Shown: one piece after another, positions 1 to 8,817 of the stretch | Layout of the letters: each line of letters starts with the position of its first letter | How positions within the stretch are numbered: position 1 is the stretch's first letter | Source of the DNA: Winogradskyella ouciana | Lineage (GTDB): Bacteria; Bacteroidota; Bacteroidia; Flavobacteriales; Flavobacteriaceae | NCBI RefSeq assembly: GCF_009709615.1 | Contig: NZ_WJYA01000002.1 | Coordinates: 186,001 to 250,000 of the forward strand | Direction of reading: 5' to 3' | Length of the DNA stretch: 64,000 nt | The notes under the pieces: model-generated | Seen by the model: the letters and a program-made list of their open reading frames with translations, nothing else | What the model was told of the DNA's origin: nothing | Databases searched by the model: none | Translations under genes and position numbers: made by a program

Positions 1-117
1 ATTAAAGATTTAGAAGATTTAGAAGCTATTGGTTGTGAAGGTGTGATTATAGGAAAAGCCATTTACGAAAATAGAATTAGTTTAAAAGAATTAGAGAATT
101 TTATAATTAATAATTAA
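1..117 (+). CDS. hisA: HisA C-terminus (partial)
   Basis: The open frame from the window edge encodes 38 residues and a TAA stop. It ends with a (beta/alpha)8-barrel tail ([15 protein letters not shown]) typical of HisA, the phosphoribosylformimino-AICAR ribotide isomerase of histidine synthesis. The GKAIYE segment is the conserved end of the barrel near the phosphate site. It lies 36 bp upstream of hisF in the same orientation, the usual histidine operon order. Only the 3' end is inside the window, so the start cannot be judged. Confidence 0.85.
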   Translation: MKDLEDLEAIGCEGVIIGKAIYENRISLKELENFIINN

Positions 118-153
118 AATATTCCTTCCCTTTGGGAAGGCTAGGATAGGCTT

Positions 154-909
154 ATGCTTACAAAACGAATAGTACCTTGCTTAGACATTAAAAATGGTAG
201 AACCGTAAAAGGAGTCAATTTTGTTGATTTGCGTGATGCTGGTGACCCAGTAGTTCTGGCAAAACAATATGCCGATTTAGGTGCAGACGAACTGGTGTTT
301 TTAGATATTTCTGCAACTCAAGAAAAACGCAAAACCATGCACGATATGGTGTTAAAAGTCGCAGAGCAAGTTAATATACCATTTACGGTTGGAGGTGGAA
401 TTTCATCTGTTGAAGATGTAGATGACTTATTGCATTGTGGTGCAGATAAGGTGTCAATAAACTCGTCGGCAGTAAAGCGTCCGGAATTAATCAATGAGCT
501 TTCTGATAAATTTGGAAGTCAGTGTATAGTCGTAGCAATTGATGCCAAGAAAATAGGAGAGGAGTGGATTGTTCATTTAGCTGGAGGAACTATTCCGACA
601 GACCTAAATCTCTTCGACTGGGCAAAAGAGGTTGAAGAACGAGGTGCTGGGGAAATCCTGTTTACTTCAATGAATCACGACGGAACAAAAGCAGGATTCG
701 CAAATGAGGCATTGGACAAACTATCAGAATTGGTAAATATTCCGATTATTGCATCAGGAGGAGCAGGAACGATTCAGCATTTTGCAGATACATTTATAGA
801 GGGAAAAGCTGATGCTGCATTAGCCGCAAGTGTGTTTCATTTTGGTGAAATACCAATAATAGAGTTAAAAGAAGAATTAAAGAAACAGGGTATTCCTGTA
901 AGAATATAA
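154..909 (+). CDS. hisF: Imidazole glycerol phosphate synthase cyclase subunit HisF
   Basis: 251 residues, full length for HisF. It forms imidazole glycerol phosphate and AICAR from PRFAR, using ammonia delivered by the partner HisH, in the cytoplasm. The general acid/base aspartates are visible: D11 in PCLDIKNG and the aspartate of VVAIDAKK near residue 130. Phosphate-binding glycine loops GGGISS (about 80) and ASGGAGT (about 200) are present. It sits between hisA and hisIE, with a 21 bp gap to hisIE, so co-transcription is likely. HisH is not in the window and probably lies upstream. Confidence 0.97.
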   Translation: MLTKRIVPCLDIKNGRTVKGVNFVDLRDAGDPVVLAKQYADLGADELVFLDISATQEKRKTMHDMVLKVAEQVNIPFTVGGGISSVEDVDDLLHCGADKVSINSSAVKRPELINELSDKFGSQCIVVAIDAKKIGEEWIVHLAGGTIPTDLNLFDWAKEVEERGAGEILFTSMNHDGTKAGFANEALDKLSELVNIPIIASGGAGTIQHFADTFIEGKADAALAASVFHFGEIPIIELKEELKKQGIPVRI

Positions 910-930
910 ACACTGACAAACAAGTTTGTA

Positions 931-1530
931 ATGAACATAGATTTCAATAAAAATCCAGACGGATTAGTACCAGCAATCATTCAAGATGCTAAAACCAAAA
1001 ATGTACTTATGTTGGGCTACATGAATGCTGAAGCATTTGAAAAAACAAAAGCTTCTGGCTTAGTTACGTTCTTTAGCAGAACTAAGAATAGACTTTGGAC
1101 AAAAGGCGAGGAAAGTGGTAATGTATTAAATCTCGTAGATATTAAATTAGACTGCGATAACGATACGCTTCTTGTATTAGTAAATCCAAACGGACCGACA
1201 TGCCACAAAGGATCTGACACCTGCTGGAATGAAGAAAATAAACAGTCTTATGGATTCCTTACGACATTAGAAAATACAATCACCTCAAGAATTAAAAATG
1301 CCGATTCCCAAAAATCTTATGTAGCATCACTATTTGCAAAAGGCATTAATAAAGTCGCTCAAAAAGTAGGAGAGGAAGCAGTGGAAGTAGTAATTGAAGC
1401 TAAAGACAATAATGATGAATTGTTTTTAGAGGAAAGTGCCGACTTGTTATTTCACTATTTAATATTGTTACAAGCAAAAGGATTTAAGCTTAATGATGTT
1501 ATTAAAGTACTTAAAGAAAGGCACAAATAA
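931..1530 (+). CDS. hisI: Bifunctional PR-AMP cyclohydrolase / PR-ATP pyrophosphatase HisIE
   Basis: 199 residues with two fused domains. Residues 1 to about 105 are the HisI cyclohydrolase, with its metal-binding segment (LDCDNDT, then PTCHKGSDTCW). Residues about 110-199 are the HisE pyrophosphatase helical domain with KVGEEAVEVVIEAK and EESADLLFH. The protein carries out steps 2 and 3 of histidine synthesis. The fusion is normal in Bacteroidetes. It is the last gene of the operon and is followed directly by a hairpin terminator. Confidence 0.96.
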   Translation: MNIDFNKNPDGLVPAIIQDAKTKNVLMLGYMNAEAFEKTKASGLVTFFSRTKNRLWTKGEESGNVLNLVDIKLDCDNDTLLVLVNPNGPTCHKGSDTCWNEENKQSYGFLTTLENTITSRIKNADSQKSYVASLFAKGINKVAQKVGEEAVEVVIEAKDNNDELFLEESADLLFHYLILLQAKGFKLNDVIKVLKERHK

Positions 1531-1531
1531 A

Positions 1532-1565
1532 AACTGCCGTTAAATATATTCAACGGCAGTTATTC
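1532..1565 (+). terminator. Terminator of the his operon
   Basis: A perfect 10 bp stem, AACTGCCGTT (1532-1541) and AACGGCAGTT (1552-1561), has a 10 nt loop and is followed by a T-rich TATTCT. It starts 2 bases after the hisIE stop. Confidence 0.75.
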
Positions 1566-1601
1566 TAAAGATTTGTAGAAAGTTTAATCAATAGAATCAT
1601 A

Positions 1602-2804
1602 TCAAGATTTATTTTGGTCGTTATTAATTAGGTTGAGTGTTTGTTCAATCCAGTCTTTATCAAAATCTAGTGTAATATCTGGTGCGATTCCAAAGCCCTC
1701 ATATTTATAGTACTCATTATGAAAATCCATATCTGTTGGATAGAAAGAGAAATATCCGGATGGTGTTGTGTAAAGATTTCCATAATTAGATCCATAGGCT
1801 AAAGCGCCAAAAGTGGTTTGCCCTAAGTGAACTGAATTGGTTTCGTCCTTTAATTTTAAAACGAATTGCTCTCCGTTACTTATTGTAAAGCTATTAGTGA
1901 GGATATAAATTTTGGATTTCGACTTTTTTAGCAATTTTAAAAACGGATCTGAAATCTTGCTTGCACCACCACCATTACTTCTTAAATCTACGATAATATA
2001 GGGTGCTTTGAGTTTATTTTTTATTTGCTTATATAAACCTTTGGACGCTTTTTTATTGACATCATTTCTATTAAAACTACCCATGTAAAGATATTGCACA
2101 TCCTTGCTAAGTTGTTTAAATTCCCAATTGCTTGTTTTATCGTTTTTAAATTCTTCGTTCGATGAGTTCCCTGTTTTTTTAAGGCTCAATAGTCGTTCAT
2201 TGTCTAAGGTGATGTTATTTAACATCTGTAATTTCTTGTTGTTTGGCTTGTAGTAGATGAGATTGTATTTTCCGAATTTATTCATTGTGCCAACCAAAAA
2301 GGCTTCACCTTTTTGCCAGAGCGAATCGTTGTCTGAAAGAACAACGCCTTCAATATTATTTTGGTTTTTAAGTATAATGCCAACTAATCTTTCTGTCTTA
2401 CCCAATTTATAAATACCTTCAACTGAATTTCGGTCAACTTGTTTTAAGTATGCTTTTAATAAAGAAACTTCATTTTCAGAATATCGTCCTAAATATGATT
2501 TCTCATCCTCATAGTTAAAATAAAGGTTAAAATGGAAATCATTAACAGTAGTTATTAGTTGTTGCATCTTTTTATAACAATCGAGAATTGATATTAGACC
2601 GTCTATATCTCTTGTTAGACGTTGATAGGCTCTATTGAATTTCTCTAAGGCCTCATCTTTCATCTGATTTTTGTAAGATGGTGTTTTCTTTAATTTTTCA
2701 ACAATAAAATCTAAATCTGCTTTACAGTCGCAAGTTTTGCTTTGCGCTTGTATGGATGATGATACAACTAAAAAAAATGCTAATAATAGAACTAAGTTTT
2801 TCAT
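1602..2804 (-). CDS. S41-family (tail-specific protease-like) secreted protein
   Basis: 400 residues from the ATG at 2804. An upstream in-frame ATG at 2840 would add 12 residues in front of a clear signal peptide (MKNLVLLLAFFLVVSSSIQAQ), so 2804 is preferred. The C-terminal third resembles the S41 catalytic domain: IVDLRSNGGG, then ILTNSFTISNGEQF, which carries the presumed nucleophilic serine, and EGFGIAPDI near the end. The N-terminal part is helical and not assigned. It is probably periplasmic or surface-anchored. It is a single gene convergent with the his operon. The substrate is unknown. Confidence 0.75.
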   Translation of the reverse strand: MKNLVLLLAFFLVVSSSIQAQSKTCDCKADLDFIVEKLKKTPSYKNQMKDEALEKFNRAYQRLTRDIDGLISILDCYKKMQQLITTVNDFHFNLYFNYEDEKSYLGRYSENEVSLLKAYLKQVDRNSVEGIYKLGKTERLVGIILKNQNNIEGVVLSDNDSLWQKGEAFLVGTMNKFGKYNLIYYKPNNKKLQMLNNITLDNERLLSLKKTGNSSNEEFKNDKTSNWEFKQLSKDVQYLYMGSFNRNDVNKKASKGLYKQIKNKLKAPYIIVDLRSNGGGASKISDPFLKLLKKSKSKIYILTNSFTISNGEQFVLKLKDETNSVHLGQTTFGALAYGSNYGNLYTTPSGYFSFYPTDMDFHNEYYKYEGFGIAPDITLDFDKDWIEQTLNLINNDQNKS

Positions 2805-2898
2805 AATTCGTATTTTTTTGATTAAACTTTCTTGAAACAAACTTAATTATGAAATCGTTAATAATTCAATAATAATGAGCCTTTGGGGCGAAATGCCA

Positions 2899-3696
2899 TT
2901 AGTTTGTGGCAGAATTAATCAGTGATTTTGAACTACTTAAGTAAGTTTTGGAAACTGGAACTTCGATATTGAACGCAAGGACTAGAAAATGTTTGCCGTT
3001 TTCGGTTTTCCATTGTTGAAAATGGAACGGATTTATTAAATGTGAGCGATGCGTTCTTAAAAGTTCTTCAATTTCATCATCAATAACTGATAATTTATTT
3101 CTTATTAGGGTTTTCTTTAAATCGTTACCAGAAATATGAAATACTTCTATATAGTTGTCTGATGATTGTATACTTACTATATTCTTTAGTTGTAATCGCA
3201 ACCCTTCATAGTTGCCTTCCCCTTTAATTTCAATTTTTTGATCTTCTAACTGTTTCTCTTGGTATTTACCAAAAGCAAATCTGGCCACGATGATAATAGG
3301 TAAAATAGTTGCGAGTGCTGGTAGAAAAATAGCTAGTAACATATAGCTAAACGAATATGGGTTTTGTTCACCCACCATAACCACATATAAATAATAACTT
3401 CGGGCTATAATGATTGATATTATAGAAAAGCTTAGCAACAACAAAATCTCATTGAGTAAAAACCATTGTTTATCACTTTTTTTGAACAGAAAGTTTTGTA
3501 AAGGAAGGAATAAGAAATAGCACAATCCACCAACTAAGCCATAACCTGGTAGATAAATAAGTTTTTCAGCATTACTAAACTCACTAACGTCCAAAGGTTC
3601 AGTAAAATACAGGAATATAAAAATCCATAAGGCAAGTAACAAACCAATAAGAATGTGGTGTTTTAGCTTAGGGTCAAATGGGTAATTTTGTTTCAA
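2899..3696 (-). CDS. Membrane-anchored LytTR-family DNA-binding regulator
   Basis: 265 residues. The N-terminal about 145 residues hold four predicted membrane helices (HHILIGLLLALWIFIFLYF; LPGYGLVGGLCYFLFL; LLLLSFSIISIIIA; MLLAIFLPALATILPIIIVARF). The C-terminal about 100 residues are a LytTR DNA-binding domain (QLKNIVSIQSSDNYIEVFH, LRTHRSHLINP). There is no receiver domain, so the regulator probably senses through its membrane part; this architecture is common in Flavobacteriia. It is divergent from the truA-like gene across 71 bp, and its targets are not evident. Confidence 0.85.
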   Translation of the reverse strand: MKQNYPFDPKLKHHILIGLLLALWIFIFLYFTEPLDVSEFSNAEKLIYLPGYGLVGGLCYFLFLPLQNFLFKKSDKQWFLLNEILLLLSFSIISIIIARSYYLYVVMVGEQNPYSFSYMLLAIFLPALATILPIIIVARFAFGKYQEKQLEDQKIEIKGEGNYEGLRLQLKNIVSIQSSDNYIEVFHISGNDLKKTLIRNKLSVIDDEIEELLRTHRSHLINPFHFQQWKTENGKHFLVLAFNIEVPVSKTYLSSSKSLINSATN

Positions 3697-3767
3697 TAGT
3701 ATTTCCTTTTCAGCATAAAAATAAACAATGCTTTTGGATATTTCAATAAAATAGTTTTCTTGCCATC

Positions 3768-4553
3768 ATGTTTAACAAACGTTTCTATTACCTCATAAAA
3801 ATACAATACTTAGGCTATCGTTTTCATGGTTGGCAAAAACAACCCGATGTAAAAACGATTCATCTAATGATAGATAGAACCTTGAAGTATATTCTTGGTG
3901 AAACGCGATTTAAAACTTTAGGTGCAGGTAGAACGGATGCCATGGTTTCGGCAAATGAAGCGGCTTTAGAACTTTTTATTTACAATGAACCTATTGAAGA
4001 TTTTGATGAATTCTTGGAGCTCTTCAATCACAATTTACCTCAAGACATAAGAGCATTGTTTATTGAAGAAGTTAATAAGGACTTTAATGTTATTCAAGAT
4101 TCTAAAGTAAAGGAATACCATTATGTTTTTTCAGAAGGCCAAAAAAACCATCCATTCTGTGCTCCAATATTAACGACAATTTTAGAGCCTCTAGATGTTG
4201 AGCTGATGCAACAAGGTGCTAAATTGTTTGAAGGCACCCACAATTTTAAAACCTATTGCTACAAAGCCACAAATAAGGGTGAATATACAAGGACAATAGA
4301 GTCTTCAATTATTGTAGATAACGAAATCTACGTTGCAAATTTTTTCCCAAAGAAGTCATATGTATTCAAAATTAAAGGAAAGGGTTTTATGCGCAATCAA
4401 ATCAGACTGATGTTTGGTTGTCTTATAAAATTGGGTAGAGGAGAGGTAACTCTAGACTTTATTAAAAGTACTTTGCAAAATGACAGTACTGAAGTGATGG
4501 ATTATATTGCTCCCGCATCTGGTCTAATTCTACATTCCATCAATTTTGAATAA
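3768..4553 (+). CDS. truA: TruA-like tRNA pseudouridine synthase (divergent)
   Basis: 261 residues, normal length for TruA, which isomerises uridines 38-40 of tRNA anticodon arms. The N-terminal strand (YYLIKIQYLGYRFHGWQKQP) and the catalytic aspartate motif (GAGRTDAMVSA, about 53-63) are recognisable, as is the C-terminal KGFMRNQIRLMFGCLI. Canonical TruA reads GRTDAGVHA. Here GV is MV and the histidine is a serine, so this may be a second paralogue with different specificity. It is monocistronic and ends at a hairpin. Confidence 0.85.
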   Translation: MFNKRFYYLIKIQYLGYRFHGWQKQPDVKTIHLMIDRTLKYILGETRFKTLGAGRTDAMVSANEAALELFIYNEPIEDFDEFLELFNHNLPQDIRALFIEEVNKDFNVIQDSKVKEYHYVFSEGQKNHPFCAPILTTILEPLDVELMQQGAKLFEGTHNFKTYCYKATNKGEYTRTIESSIIVDNEIYVANFFPKKSYVFKIKGKGFMRNQIRLMFGCLIKLGRGEVTLDFIKSTLQNDSTEVMDYIAPASGLILHSINFE

Positions 4554-4585
4554 AAAAAGGAACTAGTAAAAACTAATTCCTTTTT
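4554..4585. terminator. Bidirectional terminator
   Basis: The arms AAAAAGGAACTAGT and ACTAATTCCTTTTT pair around a short A-rich loop with one mismatch. The A tract on one side and T tract on the other let it serve the truA-like gene (+) and the convergent membrane gene (-). Confidence 0.7.
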
Positions 4586-4604
4586 AATTTGGTTGGTTAT
4601 TTTT

Positions 4605-5039
4605 CTAATTGATCCAACGCTTACTAGCGGAATGCTTCGCAAACCAAACCAGAAAAGCAGCAAAAACAATTATTATGTAAGCCATTATCTTGTTCGCACT
4701 GAAGTCTACTCCATTTAAGTCGGCGATAAATAAGAAATAGATCATCTGTATAGTTGCAGCTATAAATGAAAGTATTAAGAATAACTTTGCTGTTTTTTTT
4801 CTAATTAACAATAATAAACAACCTAAGGCGCCAGAGAAAACTGCTATAGCAAATAGGGCTGTGTACCAGGCAGGTAAATTATTCATAACTTCAAGCTGAT
4901 CAGTGGTATAAGTATCTGTGTAAGCTGCTGTTTCGTATGCTTGACTTAAGTAACCATGTACACCCATTCCATTCCAGATAAGTGCAATAACACTGACAAT
5001 CCAAAACCAAATTGGAGGTTTGTTAACTAATGTTGTCAT
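4605..5039 (-). CDS. Four-helix membrane protein of unknown function
   Basis: 144 residues with four hydrophobic segments (PPIWFWIVSVIALIWNGMG; AWYTALFAIAVFSGALGCLL; LFLILSFIAATIQMIYFLF; MAYIIIVFAAFLVWFA). It has no catalytic motif. Similar small proteins are widespread in Flavobacteriia and are sometimes mislabelled as sugar transporters, which the size does not support. It is a single gene facing the truA-like gene. Confidence 0.6.
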   Translation of the reverse strand: MTTLVNKPPIWFWIVSVIALIWNGMGVHGYLSQAYETAAYTDTYTTDQLEVMNNLPAWYTALFAIAVFSGALGCLLLLIRKKTAKLFLILSFIAATIQMIYFLFIADLNGVDFSANKIMAYIIIVFAAFLVWFAKHSASKRWIN

Positions 5040-5203
5040 AATAATATTGATTTAATTTAGTTAGTTTTTAGCAGAATTATCTACCATTAAGAATAACAAT
5101 TTATGAAAAATTTTTAGAACGTTATTTGTTAATCCAACTTCAATAAACAAAAAAAAGGGTGAAATAAAATTTCCACCCTTCTTTAAATACCATTTATATA
5201 TAG

Positions 5204-5425
5204 TTAATCTACTACATGTAATTTTGGTTCCTTGTCAACAAATTTGCCGTTGACAGATTCTCCGAGAATTATAACTTCTTTTGATCGTTCGTACATCTTT
5301 ATAGCACGATGCATCTGTAATTTGGTGCCACTGTAAAGCTTAACACCTGATTTTGAACCTTTGTTGCGGATTTCAATATAATATCCGTCTTTTAACTTTG
5401 TTGGTCTTGTTGCTGGTCTACCCAT
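5204..5425 (-). CDS. Small conserved basic protein (MGRPATRP family)
   Basis: 73 residues from the ATG at 5425. An in-frame ATG at 5479 would add 18 residues of poor quality in the AT-rich leader, so 5425 is preferred. The sequence begins MGRPATRPTKLKDGYYIEIRNKG and continues with a basic, mixed alpha/beta core ending ESVNGKFVDKEPKLHVVD. The AT-hook-like GRP at the start hints at DNA binding, which is inference only. It is divergent from dps across 260 bp. I know it only as a conserved flavobacterial hypothetical. Confidence 0.6.
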   Translation of the reverse strand: MGRPATRPTKLKDGYYIEIRNKGSKSGVKLYSGTKLQMHRAIKMYERSKEVIILGESVNGKFVDKEPKLHVVD

Positions 5426-5605
5426 AAAATAAATGTGTGTTTTAAAAGTTGTGCATAATACTGAAAATTCTTTCAACATACAAGTTTATTTTTAACTATT
5501 CCAAACTGAGATATTAACATGTTAAATAACTTTAACAATTAGTGCTTTCATTAACAAAACTTTAAGTTAATAAAACAGGCACATCGTTAAACCTTGTTAA
5601 GTCGC

Positions 5606-5635
5606 TTGACAGGCTCTACTGTAACCATATATTAA
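5606..5635 (+). promoter_or_regulatory. Possible primary-sigma promoter of dps
   Basis: TTG at 5606-5608 is followed after exactly 19 bases by TATATTAA (5628-5635). This resembles the Bacteroidetes -33/-7 pattern TTG-N19-TAnnTTTG about 50 bp upstream of the dps start. The -7 match is incomplete. Confidence 0.35.
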
Positions 5636-5685
5636 TATTGAGCAAATATTGAGCATATAAGTTTAACCAAAAACAAAATTCATAT

Positions 5686-6189
5686 ATGAACTATTTAAAT
5701 ATAAAAGACGAAAAAATATTACCAACAGTTGTAGAGCTTAATACATTATTGGCGGATTATCACATTTACTATCAAAACCTTAGAAATTTTCATTGGAATA
5801 TTTTAGGTGAGAATTTCTTTGAACTGCATGATAAATTCGAAGAATTATATACAGATGCAAGAGTAAAAATAGATGAAATAGCAGAACGTATATTAACGTT
5901 GCGCTACCATCCAATGAGTAAACTTAAGGATTACTTAAAATCAGCATCAATTGAAGAGGCAACTTCAAAATTAACAGATAAAGAAATGGTAACAACAATT
6001 TTAGACAATCATGCCACATTATTATCACAGATGTCTAAAGTCATAGACAAAGCGGAAAATGCTAAAGACGAAGGAACCATAGATCTAATAGGAGCTTACA
6101 TTAGAGAATTAGAAAAAAGTAGTTGGATGCTAGATGCCTTTACAAAAGAAACCGCATCACAATTAAATGAGAGCGTTTTAGAAGCATAA
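5686..6189 (+). CDS. dps: Dps family ferritin-like DNA-protection protein
   Basis: 167 residues, standard Dps length. The ferritin-like four-helix pattern carries the intersubunit ferroxidase ligands: the histidine of NLRNFHWNILG, then ELHDKFEELYTDARVKIDEIAERI with its conserved D and E residues. Dps dodecamers oxidise and store iron and protect DNA in stress and stationary phase. A clear paralogue lies at 41784-42251, which has a different (sigma-54-like) promoter. The next gene, a MscS channel, follows 54 bp downstream in the same direction. Confidence 0.93.
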   Translation: MNYLNIKDEKILPTVVELNTLLADYHIYYQNLRNFHWNILGENFFELHDKFEELYTDARVKIDEIAERILTLRYHPMSKLKDYLKSASIEEATSKLTDKEMVTTILDNHATLLSQMSKVIDKAENAKDEGTIDLIGAYIRELEKSSWMLDAFTKETASQLNESVLEA

Positions 6190-6243
6190 GAGTTAAGGCT
6201 TTCTAAAAAAAAGTAGTTAATTGAATAAAATATTAACAAACAA

Positions 6244-7146
6244 ATGAAAGAACAATTTAATGAAGCCCTCGGTAATCTTATTGAAAAGTTACAAGGCTGG
6301 TTTAATACAACGATAGAATACATACCTAATTTTATTTTAGCAATTTTAGTAATGGTAGCAGCTTTTTTTGCTGCTAGATATATAAGCAAAATTGTAGGTA
6401 AATTGGTATCTAAGAAAATTGAACAAGATTCAATTAAAAATGCCATAGCAAGAGTATCTGCTGTTGTAGTTGTGGCCTTAGGTTTATTTATAGCCCTAGG
6501 AGTAATGAACTTAGGTAAAGCATTAACCTCATTGCTTGCTGGTGCTGGTGTTGTAGGTTTAGCTATAGGTTTAGCATTACAAGGCACTTTGGCCAATACA
6601 TTTGCAGGGCTAATACTGTCTTTTAGAAAGAAAATTCGTATCGGTGACTGGGTAGAAACTACGGGATATTCTGGTGAAGTAATGGATATCAATTTAAAAG
6701 ATTTTACTCTAAAAGAATCAGATAACAATATCGTTGTCATTCCTAATAAGACCATTTTAGATAACCCTCTTAAAAACTACTCACTAACTACAAAGATGAG
6801 AGTCTTTTTAGAATGTGGTGTAGGGTATGAGTCCGACCTTGAAAAAGTAGAGCAGTTGACAAAGGAGGTAATTGCAAATACTTTTGACCAGGTTGAAAAA
6901 CCTGAGGACGTAGAGTTTTACTACACTGAATTCGGTGGTAGTTCTATAAACTATCTTTGCAGATTTTGGATTGATGCCGAAAGTATGCTAGAGAAGCTAA
7001 AAGCTAAGACCAAAGCTATAATTGAGATTAAAAAAGCTTACGATAAGGAAGATATTAATGTCCCTTTCCCTATAAGAACACTACAGTTTGACAATCAACT
7101 AAATATTGAGACTCCAAATAATAAAGGGGATTTTAACAAAAATTAA
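6244..7146 (+). CDS. Small-conductance mechanosensitive channel (MscS family)
   Basis: 300 residues, close to E. coli MscS in size. Three membrane helices are followed by the glycine/alanine-rich pore helix (LTSLLAGAGVVGLAIGLALQGTLANTFAG is in the region about 97-125), then the beta-domain motif RIGDWVE and IPNKTILDNPLKNYS. The channel would release osmolytes on hypo-osmotic shock from the inner membrane. It follows dps directly, and the window also has a second dps-mscS pairing at 40.2-42.3 kb. Confidence 0.93.
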   Translation: MKEQFNEALGNLIEKLQGWFNTTIEYIPNFILAILVMVAAFFAARYISKIVGKLVSKKIEQDSIKNAIARVSAVVVVALGLFIALGVMNLGKALTSLLAGAGVVGLAIGLALQGTLANTFAGLILSFRKKIRIGDWVETTGYSGEVMDINLKDFTLKESDNNIVVIPNKTILDNPLKNYSLTTKMRVFLECGVGYESDLEKVEQLTKEVIANTFDQVEKPEDVEFYYTEFGGSSINYLCRFWIDAESMLEKLKAKTKAIIEIKKAYDKEDINVPFPIRTLQFDNQLNIETPNNKGDFNKN

Positions 7147-7289
7147 AGAATTAACGATTTGTTCTTAGAAATAAGCTAAAACTAATTTGATAAGAGCAAA
7201 CGCATTCGCTATATCATTACGATATTAGCTACGTAAGGTTCTGAAAATCAGAACAAATTAAAATACTAATCATTTAAAGCTATAATAAT

Positions 7290-7454
7290 ATGTTACGTTG
7301 GACAATCACATTTGTAATTATTGCAATCATCGCCGGAATTCTAGGATTTGGCGGCATAGCAGGAGCATCTGCAGGAATTGCGAAAATCTTATTTTTTGTA
7401 TTTCTAGTACTATTTATAATTTCACTTTTAAGAGGCTCCACTAAAAAAGTCTAG
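7290..7454 (+). CDS. DUF1328-family small membrane protein
   Basis: 54 residues, read directly from the sequence. It begins [20 protein letters not shown], has a second hydrophobic segment ([15 protein letters not shown]) and ends RGSTKKV before TAG. A glycine/alanine stretch ([12 protein letters not shown]) links the two helices. This is the DUF1328 (YtjA) pattern, including the LRWA-like opening. The family is often found with stress genes such as Dps and CsbD. Function is unknown. Confidence 0.85.
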   Translation: MLRWTITFVIIAIIAGILGFGGIAGASAGIAKILFFVFLVLFIISLLRGSTKKV

Positions 7455-7504
7455 AGAAAATCTTTCTGGAATAATTATTAGTTTAACTAAAAATAAAATA
7501 AAAC

Positions 7505-8065
7505 ATGAAATTTAAAATATTTGCATTGGCACTTGTTGCTTTCGTTGGCATGCAAGCCCAAGAAAAAAAAGAAGAAACAGACAAAACGAACAAAGATAAA
7601 ATGGTTGTAACTAAAACCAAAATCATCAACGTTATGGAAAATGGTGAGATGGTGCAGAAAAAAGTTATGATCAAAACTACTAAAGAGCAAAAAATAAAGA
7701 CTGATCCAAGTTATGAGGGTACTATTAATGCACCGAGAGTTTTTCCTGCAACTAAGGTATCAAAAGTAATTTATATTGATAATGATGAAGATCCATTTTA
7801 TGATAGTCAATCAGAATTAACTTTTTACCAGCACGATGGAAAAACCTACGCGTTCAATCCGACCGATACAGGTTTCGAAATTAGTGAAAAGGAGTCTAAT
7901 GAGACTTTAGCAAATGCTAGATTCTCTAATAATGCCGACGTATATCTCTTAGAAACAGGAGATTATTCAGGGATAGGATACTTTAGAAACGGTATGTTCG
8001 TAATAGAATATTACGACGATGATGGAACGTTGATCGTTAAAAAATTTAACGATAGTAAGCTGTAG
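7505..8065 (+). CDS. Secreted hypothetical protein
   Basis: 186 residues with a signal peptide (MKFKIFALALVAFVGMQAQ). A lysine-rich stretch follows (KKEETDKTNKDKMVVTKTK) and then a beta-rich acidic domain (VIYIDNDEDPFYDSQ, YFRNGMFVIEYYDDDGTLIVKKF). I recognise no family. It is probably periplasmic. It lies 50 bp after the DUF1328 gene in the same direction and ends at a strong terminator. Confidence 0.55.
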   Translation: MKFKIFALALVAFVGMQAQEKKEETDKTNKDKMVVTKTKIINVMENGEMVQKKVMIKTTKEQKIKTDPSYEGTINAPRVFPATKVSKVIYIDNDEDPFYDSQSELTFYQHDGKTYAFNPTDTGFEISEKESNETLANARFSNNADVYLLETGDYSGIGYFRNGMFVIEYYDDDGTLIVKKFNDSKL

Positions 8066-8087
8066 TCAGCACCATATATAAATTTTT

Positions 8088-8115
8088 AAAGCCATCAAGT
8101 TGATGGCTTTTTCTT
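8088..8115 (+). terminator. Terminator
   Basis: AAAGCCATCA (8088-8097) and TGATGGCTTT (8101-8110) form a perfect 10 bp stem with a 3 nt loop, followed by TTCTT. Confidence 0.8.
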
Positions 8116-8121
8116 ATTTTT

Positions 8122-8817
8122 ATGCAAACCGAAAAATCCATGAGTACAACTATACCAAAAGAAACCCTTACATTTTTTAAAAAGCTAGCTAAGAACAATG
8201 ATAGAGACTGGTTTAATGAGCACAAACCAGAGTTTAAAGCCATTGAGACTAAGGTGAAAGCGGCTTATAACTATTTGGGTGAGTTGATGAATTCGCATGA
8301 TCAGATTGAAAAAATAAAAATCTTTAGAATCTATAGAGACGTACGGTTTTCTAAAAACAAATTACCTTATAAAACCCATTTTGGTGGTTCGTTCGCAAGG
8401 AAAAAACCAGAATTAAGAGGTGGTTATTATTTACATATTCAGCCCAATGACGAGTCGTTTATAGCTACAGGTTTTTGGGAGCCAAATAAGGAAGACCTAT
8501 TGCGCATTAGAAAGGAATTTGAAATGGATGATAGCGAGATGCGAGCTATCCTAAATGATAAAGCTTTTAAAGAAACTTGGGGCGGATTTGTTGGCGATGA
8601 ACTAAAGACAGCACCAAAGGGATTTGATAAAGAGCATCCAGCGATAGATTTAATCCGTAGAAAGCAATTCATCTTTACAAAGAAATATAAAGACAAAGAC
8701 GTTATTGCTGAAGGTTTTTTAGAAGAGGTCAATGACGATTTTAAAAAAATACGACCTTACTTTGATTATATGAGCGATGTGCTAACCACTAATCTTAATG
8801 GTGAATCTTTGCTTTAA
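8122..8817 (+). CDS. DUF2461-family protein
   Basis: 231 residues. Family features are ETLTFFKKLAKNNDRDWFNEHKPEF near the N-terminus, FRIYRDVRFSKNKLPYKTHFGG in the middle and GGYYLHIQPNDESFIATGFWEP. DUF2461 proteins are cytoplasmic with no established activity. The annotated start sits only about 10 bases after the upstream terminator, so the ATG at 8140 (MSTTIPKE) is an alternative. It overlaps the convergent gene at 8814 by four bases. Confidence 0.85.
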   Translation: MQTEKSMSTTIPKETLTFFKKLAKNNDRDWFNEHKPEFKAIETKVKAAYNYLGELMNSHDQIEKIKIFRIYRDVRFSKNKLPYKTHFGGSFARKKPELRGGYYLHIQPNDESFIATGFWEPNKEDLLRIRKEFEMDDSEMRAILNDKAFKETWGGFVGDELKTAPKGFDKEHPAIDLIRRKQFIFTKKYKDKDVIAEGFLEEVNDDFKKIRPYFDYMSDVLTTNLNGESLL

